5,041 nucleotides of DNA, taken from contig DAHXMP010000191.1 in the NCBI GenBank assembly GCA_027371665.1, positions 1 to 5,041 of the forward strand, written 5' to 3'. A program made the position numbers and the translations under genes. The notes beneath the pieces are model-generated. The model worked only from the letters and a program-made list of their open reading frames with translations. It had not been told where the DNA came from and ran no database searches. Below are positions 1 to 5,041 of the stretch, piece by piece. How positions within the stretch are numbered: the stretch's first letter is position 1; each line of letters begins with the position of its first letter. The stretch comes from Bacteroidota bacterium. GTDB taxonomy: Bacteria > Bacteroidota > Ignavibacteria > Kapaibacteriales > UBA2268.

Positions 1-92
1 TTCTATGACGATACCGGGAACCCGGATAAAGCAGAACCCTTATATCTGGAATCTTATGATATGATGAAAAGGCTTTATAAAGGAGACCATCC
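1..92 (+). repeat. Left arm of a perfect 92-bp inverted repeat
   Basis: Checked base by base: position n pairs with position 283-n for every base from 1 to 92, with no mismatch. Pairing fails at 93 (G) against 190 (A). The arm starts at the window edge, so its true length may be greater. It carries the second half of TPR repeat 12 in sense orientation. Confidence 0.97.
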
Positions 93-243
93 GAATATAG
101 CAACAGCTCTAAACAATCTTGCTTCTTTTTACGAAACAGCGGGCTTACTAACCAAAGCCGAGAAATTTTATAAAGAAGCTCTCGATATGAGGATGGTCTC
201 CTTTATAAAGCCTTTTCATCATATCATAAGATTCCAGATATAA
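1..243 (+). CDS. TPR-repeat coding fragment on the fold-back arm (5' end outside the window; 3' end artificial)
   Basis: The frame is open from base 1 and ends at TAA 241-243. Bases 1-190 encode TPR sequence: a repeat starting FYDDTGNPDKAEP and ending YKGDHP, identical to repeat 12 of the minus-strand TPR gene, then a thirteenth repeat (NIATALNNLASFYETAGLL to KEALDMR) with the family's usual spacing and conserved A, L, Y and A positions. After about 190 the frame stops looking like TPR (MVSFIKPFHHIIRFQI), because it reads the antisense of the minus-strand gene. I therefore see a 3'-truncated fragment whose last 17 or so codons are not native. It is most likely the downstream part of the same gene, seen in the other orientation through a fold-back join. 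A convergent paralogue is possible but would need 92 bases of perfect identity. There is no start codon or ribosome site in the window. I am confident about the TPR content and not confident that this is an independent gene. Confidence 0.45.
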   Translation, partial: FYDDTGNPDKAEPLYLESYDMMKRLYKGDHPNIATALNNLASFYETAGLLTKAEKFYKEALDMRMVSFIKPFHHIIRFQI

Positions 244-1764
244 GGGTTCTGCTTTATCCGGGTTCCCGGTATCGTCATAGAAAAGTGCCATATTATTTAT
301 GCTGAGGGCTAAGTCAGGATTGTCTTCTTTGTAAATTCTCCTTGTCATATCGAGTGCCTCTCGATAAAGAATTTCTGATTTTTTATAGTTCCCCCTCAAT
401 TTATAAAATGAAGCAGTATTCGTAATAAAGTAAACAAGGTCCGGATTATCTTTCGGATAAAGCTTGCGTGCCATATTTAAAGCTTCATTATATAACGGTT
501 CTGCTTCAGAAAATTTACCCTCATTCTGATAGCAAAGGGCCAGGTTAACAATCGTTGTTGCTAATGCATAATGAACAACTTTATAAAGTCGGCGATTCAT
601 CTCCAGTGCTTCTTTGAACAAGGGTTCTGCATCATCATAATGACCGATATTTAAATAAAATGAAGCAACATTATTCAGGCTGTTTGCTAATGCCGGATTA
701 TCGTATTTATACAGTCTCCTGTTCATTTCCAATGATTTTAAATAGTATGGTTCTGCGTCAGGGAACCTTCCGAGAGAACTATACAACTCGCCTATATTGG
801 TTAAAAGCTGAGCCAGCACAGGATGGTCTCCCTTTACTAATTTACTGTACATATCCAATGCTTCTTTAAAAAGAGATTCAGCCTGCTGATATTTCCCTGT
901 AATCCTGTAAATTCTTGCCATATTGTTTATACTTGCGGCAAGTGCCGGATGAAAGGATTTGAAAGTTTTTCTTCTGATATCAAGAGCCTCTTTGTATAAT
1001 TTCTCGGCTTCCTGGTACCTGCCCATACTTTCGTATAATACAGCGAGATTCGTTAAACAAAGAGACAGGTCCGGATGATTAATCTTCCTGTAGATTCGTA
1101 ATGCCTCCTTATAATAAGGTTCGGCATCATCATATTTCCCTTCTTTTTTAAGATAATATGCTTCATTTACATAACTGTCTGCAACATCAGGATGATTATC
1201 CCCAAATAATCTCAGACGCATATCAAGGGCTTCTCTATTAAGTTTTTCAGCTTCGGATGTTTTATTAATATCATCGAGAAACTCCGCTGTTTTACTCATG
1301 CAATATGCTAAAAGGGAATCATCTCCATTGATAACTTCTTTTCTTAGATTTAATGATTTTAATAAAATTAATTCAGCATCATTGTATTTTTTTACTGCAG
1401 CATAGGCATTGCCAAGCCTGTAAAGAGCTTTAGCAAATCTTATGCTTTTTTCATGGAATGTCATTGAAGTAAGCATACTGTCTTGTTTTGAATTTGATAG
1501 GGCATTATCATAATCATCAAGGTTGAAATTAATAGTGTACAATTTTTCAAGAGTAGCTATATAATTTGAATCTGATTTGCCGAATTCTTTTTCCGCCTCA
1601 ATCAAAGCTTTTTCAGCCCAGTTTTTTGCCGTATGATAATCCTGGATTTTTATATAAAAGTCAGTCGAATCACTCAATTTGCTCCAATCCATACACCATA
1701 TCTGCTGTTGAATCAGAATTAGATACAATACGGATAAAAAAATATATAAATTATTTTTTCTCAT
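148..1764 (-). CDS. Exported kinesin-light-chain-like TPR-repeat protein, C-terminus not native
   Basis: The protein is about 538 residues from the chosen start. The first 25 or so form a signal peptide or membrane anchor: MRKNN, then a hydrophobic run LYIFLSVLYLILI, then QQQIWC. The cysteine is not in a good lipobox, so lipoprotein status is doubtful. The rest is a nearly uninterrupted TPR array of 42-residue units of the TPR_10/TPR_12 (kinesin light chain) type, typified by ...NNxAxxYxxxGxYxxAExLYKEALDMxRRLYKxDHP. TPR arrays are protein-binding scaffolds; the partner cannot be read from the sequence. I chose ATG 1764 over 1806 or 1791 because it gives a typical signal peptide and lies about 30 bases downstream of a TAnnTTTG promoter element, which the start at 1806 would place inside the coding region. 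There is no Shine-Dalgarno sequence, as is common in Bacteroidota. The final 13 codons (from 189 down to the TAG at 148-150) read the fold-back copy in antisense, so the real C-terminus is missing. Full-length relatives of this style sometimes carry a C-terminal effector domain; none is visible here. Confidence 0.85.
   Translation of the reverse strand: MRKNNLYIFLSVLYLILIQQQIWCMDWSKLSDSTDFYIKIQDYHTAKNWAEKALIEAEKEFGKSDSNYIATLEKLYTINFNLDDYDNALSNSKQDSMLTSMTFHEKSIRFAKALYRLGNAYAAVKKYNDAELILLKSLNLRKEVINGDDSLLAYCMSKTAEFLDDINKTSEAEKLNREALDMRLRLFGDNHPDVADSYVNEAYYLKKEGKYDDAEPYYKEALRIYRKINHPDLSLCLTNLAVLYESMGRYQEAEKLYKEALDIRRKTFKSFHPALAASINNMARIYRITGKYQQAESLFKEALDMYSKLVKGDHPVLAQLLTNIGELYSSLGRFPDAEPYYLKSLEMNRRLYKYDNPALANSLNNVASFYLNIGHYDDAEPLFKEALEMNRRLYKVVHYALATTIVNLALCYQNEGKFSEAEPLYNEALNMARKLYPKDNPDLVYFITNTASFYKLRGNYKKSEILYREALDMTRRIYKEDNPDLALSINNMALFYDDTGNPDKAEPLYLESYDMMKRLYKGDHPHIESFFIKFLGFG
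190..1674 (-). repeat. Tandem array of about 12 TPR units (42 codons each)
   Basis: Units in gene order (high to low coordinates) lie at about 1564-1674, 1441-1563, 1315-1440, 1189-1314, 1072-1188, 946-1071, 820-945, 694-819, 568-693, 442-567, 316-441 and 190-315. Most are exactly 126 bases, ending in a DHP/DNP-like turn. The unit at 1072-1188 is 39 codons, losing three residues in the inter-repeat loop (YRKINHP). The first two units are degenerate and were placed by spacing more than by motif. A thirteenth unit is found only on the plus strand, mainly within 93-190. Confidence 0.85.
191..282 (-). repeat. Right arm of the perfect 92-bp inverted repeat
   Basis: This is the exact reverse complement of 1-92, separated from it by a 98-base loop (93-190). 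It is the part of the minus-strand TPR gene that encodes the second half of repeat 12. Other repeats of the array, such as those at 568-693 and 694-819, have clearly diverged DNA even where the protein is similar. Perfect identity between the arms is therefore not explained by homogenisation within this array. Confidence 0.97.
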
Positions 1765-1795
1765 AACGAATATTAATAATCTAACTTTCATAAGA

Positions 1796-1803
1796 CAAAT
1801 ATA
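1796..1803 (-). promoter_or_regulatory. Putative Bacteroidota-type -7 promoter element for the TPR gene
   Basis: On the minus strand these bases read TATATTTG, a full match to the known Bacteroidota -7 consensus TAnnTTTG. A transcript starting just downstream would have a leader of roughly 25 bases before ATG 1764. The terminator of the preceding gene lies directly upstream, so an independent promoter is needed here. I see no convincing TTG-type -33 box at the usual distance, which lowers confidence. Confidence 0.5.
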
Positions 1804-1848
1804 CACAGAAAATCTGTCTGGTATTTATTTAAATACATTTTTTGAATG

Positions 1849-1885
1849 AAAAAAAAGGGCAAGTTTTATTTATCAAACATGCCCT
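1849..1885 (-). terminator. Intrinsic (Rho-independent) terminator of the T9SS-sorted protein gene
   Basis: Read on the minus strand, AGGGCA (1885-1880) pairs with TGCCCT (1861-1856). The stem continues, after a single A-A mismatch, as GTTT (1878-1875) with AAAC (1866-1863), leaving an 8-base loop. Eight T residues follow at once (1856-1849). It begins 19 bases beyond the stop codon at 1905-1907. The plus strand has no T tract after the hairpin, so it should act only on minus-strand transcripts. Confidence 0.9.
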
Positions 1886-1904
1886 AATAATGTGATTGTT
1901 GTTT

Positions 1905-4900
1905 TCACCTGATTATTGAAACAGGTATTATTGATGTTTTATTGTAAAATTGAATTTTAACAAAATAAACACCTTGTGGGGAAAATTCTGATTTCAATTC
2001 ATAGGTTGAAGTTCCCAATTTTTGAATTTCAAAAGAAGTTTTAATGCCAAATATATCATAAATAGAAATACCGTTCACATTGCAATCTGCATTCAGCCTC
2101 AAATAGAACTTTCCATCAGATGGATTCGGATAAATAATCGGTACATCTTTATCCTCAATATTATAAATTACACTAACCGGGATGTGTATATCAATACCCA
2201 CACTCTCATTTGATGAAGTATTGGAGGAATCAATAGTAACGTTATAAGAATAAGGTCCATAGCCAACTTTATCAACATAAACAGTATATGCTCCAGCACC
2301 TATGCTATCTAATTCATAAACACCGGCAGTGTTGGTCAGGTTGTATTTTCTTTCTTTATTACCCACATCAACACAAATGACAACTGCTCCCGAAATATCC
2401 TCTTTCGCGAGAGGCCTGTCTTTTTTGAGGAAGACAGGTAATGGGTCTCCTGTTATTGTTCCTTTTATTGTACCGATACCCGATATAGGCACAACTTGAG
2501 ATAATTTAATTATATGAGGCCCGTTCTGTTCGCCATCAGTGATTTTTATCATTGTTGCATCAATCCATGATTTTACGGATGATGTGTCCGTTTTAAAGTA
2601 ACCGGTTAAATAATTTATATCGTCGGGAACAGCCATCAGGATAAAATCACCGGCGGCCAGATTCCTGAATTCATAAAATCCGTTTTCATTGGTTTCGAAT
2701 GTCCTGCAGGAAAACATCTTTCCAAGTGAAGTATCAACCGGAAAAATCAGGAAATTTAATACTATTGACTTTATTGGCATGCCCTGTTGATTTTCAACCG
2801 TGCCGAACATAATATTAGAACTCGAGGGAGCTGATTTCAGGATAAAATCAATATTAGATACATCTCCTGCCAGTGAAATAGGCGTGCTCTCGGTAATGTT
2901 TTCTGTGTACATGTAATATTGAGTTATATATTTTGGTTCATCGGGAACATTAGCCCATGCATAATATATAAACCTGTCACTGAGAATAATCGAATAATTA
3001 CCATTAATATCTGTAATTACACTATCAATGGATTCGGGATTTTTAAAATAGACATTTGCACCTGGTATCGGATTACCAGACTGAATATCAGAAACATTAC
3101 CACTTACAGTATAATTTTTTGCTAACTGAACCTTTAGATTTGCCATTGTATTTGAACCGCAGGGTACATTAATTATTGAAGCTGAATCCTCGGATGTTTT
3201 ATTATTATACCACTGGCTTAAAAATGTCGGCCCTTCTACAAATATTTTGGAATTTCCCTCATCTATCGGTATATGATAAGCTCCGTCAATAATTTTCCCC
3301 GTGTAAACTCCTGAAGGTTCAATCCGGCTGTCAGAAATAATTTTGATGGTCCCTTCAGCAATTGCATTGTCATTGTTGTCTTTAACAGTACCGATAATAT
3401 ATGTTGATGTTCTGCAGGAGCGGACTTTTAACCACCATGATTGAACAGTAAAAGAATTAGCGGAATCAGTATAAAGATAAGCTTTCAGTGTAATTGGATA
3501 TCCCCCCGGAGTTTCAGTAGAACAGGTTATCACACCTGTTTTATCATTAATTATCATTCCGTGAGCTTTGTCTGTTAATATAAACCTAACTTCCCTGCCC
3601 TCATTCCCGATTATAACAGGTGTATAACTATATATACTGCCGGTAACCATTGAGTCCACCGGAACTGAAGTAAATGCTAAATTAATTGGTGGATTTCTGT
3701 TAACAATAATGTCTATTGATGTCGTGTCGCCGCAGGGACAAGGGACAGCATTTGCACTGTCATAAGAAGATTTATTATCAAACCATTGACTTTCAAAGCC
3801 TTCTCCCCTGATGAAGGTTTTACAATTGCCTTCATCAATTTTTATTAGGAATTTTCCTTGAGAATTAAGATTGCCTGAATAGATGCCGACCGAATCAATA
3901 CCTCCATCGCTGTATATCTCGAGCATCCCTTGTTTTATAGCGATACCTGCACTATCCTTAACTGTTCCCTTAACATATGTATCACCGGAACAAGACCTTA
4001 CCTGGAAATACCAGTTTTTATAAGCATAAGAATTAGCAGAATCATCAATAACATAAGCCTTTAAAGAAACGAAATACCTGCCTATTTTAGTTGGGCTCCA
4101 CATAACATGTCCGATGTATGGATCAACTGTCATACCTTTGGGAGCAGAATCGAGTTGGTATCTCAATTGCCTCCCGCTGCTTGCTGTAGCGGTACCGTAA
4201 TATTCGTATAAATCATTTGTTAATACAGTAGCAGGAGGTTCACTGTGAAAAGTGATTGTATCGGGTATATTAAGTTTCTTAACGACAAAATTAAGTGTAT
4301 TTGTTATACCACAGTAAGCATAGAAAGGATTCGCAGAATCCATAGATGATTTGCCGAAGAACCATTGAGTTTCAATTCCATATCCTTCTACTTTGATTTT
4401 ATAAAGTCCTTCGAAGACTTCAACATTATATAAACCGTTGCTGTCAATCTGACCATAGTAAATACTTCCCGAATCAATATTATTATTGCTGTAAACAGAC
4501 ACTGTTCCGCTTCTAACTGTATCACCGTTATCATCAATGACTTTGCCCGCTATATATGTCGGATTGATACATGACTTGATTTGCAAAACCCATGATTGGT
4601 TAACATCGCAATCGGATGTGTCAATTTGAGGTTCCTCCCCTAAGTACCCTTCACCTTTGCCATTACCACCATGAATAATTCCAGGATTGAAATTCAAGTA
4701 AGCATTCAATGTAACATTGTATCTGCCTATTGAATTTGGGGTCCATTGAACCAATCCCGAGGAACTATTCACAGACATGTTTCCCGGGGCTGTTTTCAGT
4801 AAATAATTAACACGGGCAGGGTCAGTTGATGTTGCATGAGCACTGTATTGATAAAGAGTTCCTATTGCACCCTTAGTAGGCGGATATGTTTGAAAAGTTA

Positions 4901-5041
4901 CATCAACATGTCCCTGCTTGAACCTTCCCTGCTTAATATTCGATGGTGCACTTTCATATAAAAAAGAACCTGAAGTTCTGACACTCGTTACATAAAACGA
5001 ATAATTCCCGACTGTCAGGTTTGAAATATTAAAACTCCATG
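1905..5041 (-). CDS. Large secreted mosaic protein with Ig-like, carboxypeptidase-regulatory-like and T9SS type A sorting domains (5' partial)
   Basis: About 1044 codons are visible, ending at TGA 1905-1907. The frame stays open to the right edge, so the N-terminus and signal peptide lie outside. The first ATG in frame (4778) is internal: it falls in the GNMSVNSSSG segment, equivalent to PKGMTVDPYIG and AHGMIINDKTG in the next two units. Domains in order: an FN3-like tail (about 5039-4930, SFYVTSV...ESAPSN); three composite units of a putative Ig domain (He_PIG-like, ending Y-x-V-x-L-x-AY) plus a carboxypeptidase-regulatory-like domain (about 4898-3120); three further regulatory-like domains (about 3120-2840, 2820-2495, 2480-2170); and a C-terminal domain of about 80 residues (2158-1908) with IIYPNPSDGKFYLRL, ISIYDIFG and QGVYFVKI, the hallmarks of T9SS type A sorting. 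Family knowledge implies export by Sec, outer-membrane passage by T9SS, removal of the sorting domain, and surface attachment or release. No catalytic domain is visible; an adhesive, structural or substrate-binding role is inferred. An enzymatic domain could lie in the missing N-terminal part. Confidence 0.9.
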   Translation of the reverse strand, partial: WSFNISNLTVGNYSFYVTSVRTSGSFLYESAPSNIKQGRFKQGHVDVTFQTYPPTKGAIGTLYQYSAHATSTDPARVNYLLKTAPGNMSVNSSSGLVQWTPNSIGRYNVTLNAYLNFNPGIIHGGNGKGEGYLGEEPQIDTSDCDVNQSWVLQIKSCINPTYIAGKVIDDNGDTVRSGTVSVYSNNNIDSGSIYYGQIDSNGLYNVEVFEGLYKIKVEGYGIETQWFFGKSSMDSANPFYAYCGITNTLNFVVKKLNIPDTITFHSEPPATVLTNDLYEYYGTATASSGRQLRYQLDSAPKGMTVDPYIGHVMWSPTKIGRYFVSLKAYVIDDSANSYAYKNWYFQVRSCSGDTYVKGTVKDSAGIAIKQGMLEIYSDGGIDSVGIYSGNLNSQGKFLIKIDEGNCKTFIRGEGFESQWFDNKSSYDSANAVPCPCGDTTSIDIIVNRNPPINLAFTSVPVDSMVTGSIYSYTPVIIGNEGREVRFILTDKAHGMIINDKTGVITCSTETPGGYPITLKAYLYTDSANSFTVQSWWLKVRSCRTSTYIIGTVKDNNDNAIAEGTIKIISDSRIEPSGVYTGKIIDGAYHIPIDEGNSKIFVEGPTFLSQWYNNKTSEDSASIINVPCGSNTMANLKVQLAKNYTVSGNVSDIQSGNPIPGANVYFKNPESIDSVITDINGNYSIILSDRFIYYAWANVPDEPKYITQYYMYTENITESTPISLAGDVSNIDFILKSAPSSSNIMFGTVENQQGMPIKSIVLNFLIFPVDTSLGKMFSCRTFETNENGFYEFRNLAAGDFILMAVPDDINYLTGYFKTDTSSVKSWIDATMIKITDGEQNGPHIIKLSQVVPISGIGTIKGTITGDPLPVFLKKDRPLAKEDISGAVVICVDVGNKERKYNLTNTAGVYELDSIGAGAYTVYVDKVGYGPYSYNVTIDSSNTSSNESVGIDIHIPVSVIYNIEDKDVPIIYPNPSDGKFYLRLNADCNVNGISIYDIFGIKTSFEIQKLGTSTYELKSEFSPQGVYFVKIQFYNKTSIIPVSIIR
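1908..2158 (-). other. T9SS type A C-terminal sorting domain
   Basis: The last 84 or so residues follow the type A pattern. YPNP is at 2121-2132, followed by a DGKFYLRL strand, the central ISIYDIFG strand, and a late GVYFVKI strand close to the C-terminus (ending SIIR). This domain directs outer-membrane secretion by the type IX system, which is confined to Bacteroidota and close FCB relatives. It is the best taxonomic clue in the window. Confidence 0.92.
3120..4898 (-). repeat. Three composite repeat units (Ig-like plus carboxypeptidase-regulatory-like), about 192 residues each
   Basis: Units lie at about 4898-4254, 4253-3681 and 3680-3120. Each has an Ig-like half (Y-x-Y near its start, a G-M-x-(V/I)-(N/D) turn, G-R/G-Y-x-V/I-T/S-L-x-AY), then (K/R)SC, then a beta-sandwich half (TY-x-x-G-x-V-x-D, G-x-Y-x-G-x-I/L, EG-x-x-K) ending in QW(F/Y)xxK(S/T)S and a Cys-Gly. 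The SC cysteines (codons 4569-4571, 3990-3992, 3414-3416) are 193 and 192 codons apart. The copies are diverged at DNA level, so this is old domain duplication. Confidence 0.85.

Noticed and set aside
1..282. The inverted repeat as ends of an insertion sequence, an invertible DNA switch, an attachment site or a terminator.
   Set aside because: Both arms and the loop are continuous TPR coding sequence. There is no transposase, recombinase or target duplication, and the loop is a normal TPR repeat, so a fold-back explains it more simply.
660..869. Plus-strand open frames at 660-869, 1566-1766, 2022-2213 and 2919-3125.
   Set aside because: Each lies opposite a well-supported minus-strand gene, and the translations show no domain pattern; they are antisense shadows.
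190..1674. The periodic 126-base pattern as a CRISPR array or DNA-level tandem repeat.
   Set aside because: The periodicity is at protein level (42-residue TPR units); the DNA copies are diverged and there is no repeat-spacer structure.
1765..1806. Longer N-terminus of the TPR protein starting at ATG 1806 or ATG 1791.
   Set aside because: It adds residues before an already good signal peptide, and the 1806 start would bury the TAnnTTTG element (1796-1803) in coding sequence. ATG 1764 fits both better, though ATG 1791 cannot be fully excluded.
1805..1817. Small dyad ACAGA-AAA-TCTGT directly upstream of the putative -7 element, possibly an operator.
   Set aside because: Five-base arms are expected by chance in AT-rich DNA, and there is no second copy or regulator gene nearby.
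4776..4778. ATG 4778 as the start of the T9SS-sorted protein.
   Set aside because: The frame is open for 87 more codons to the window edge, with clear homology to the composite units, so this Met is inside an Ig-like domain.

Overview
The window is AT-rich and looks like a fragment from a Bacteroidota / Ignavibacteria-type (FCB group) bacterium. Three things point there: a C-terminal type IX secretion (T9SS type A) sorting domain, a start codon with no Shine-Dalgarno sequence, and a promoter element of the Bacteroidota form TAnnTTTG. No phylogenetic marker is present, so the assignment is inferred from style.

There are two real genes, both on the minus strand. The first in transcription order fills the right-hand 3.1 kb (1905-5041) and is cut by the right edge. 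It encodes a large secreted mosaic protein with, in order, a probable end of a fibronectin-III-like domain, three composite units (putative Ig-like domain plus carboxypeptidase-regulatory-like domain), three more regulatory-like beta-sandwich domains, and the T9SS sorting domain. An intrinsic terminator (1849-1885) follows its stop codon. A separate promoter-like element (1796-1803) then precedes the second gene (about 148-1764), an exported or membrane-anchored protein built of about twelve 42-residue kinesin-light-chain-like TPR repeats. The genes appear to be separate transcription units, and nothing shows that they work together.

The left end (1-282) is the anomaly. Bases 1-92 are a perfect reverse complement of 191-282, with a 98-base single-copy loop between them. 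On the plus strand, 1-190 reads as sense TPR sequence: TPR repeat 12 of the minus-strand gene, followed by a thirteenth repeat found nowhere else in the window. Past the junction, each strand reads the other strand's TPR coding sequence in antisense until a chance stop. The simplest reading is a fold-back: the true gene runs through repeat 12 into repeat 13 and beyond, and the molecule or assembly turned back on itself at about 190/191. The true 3' end of the TPR gene is therefore not in the window. A genuine inverted duplication is the less likely alternative.

I see no RNA genes, insertion sequences, CRISPR arrays or defence cassettes. The 140 bases between the two genes hold only the terminator and the promoter-like element.
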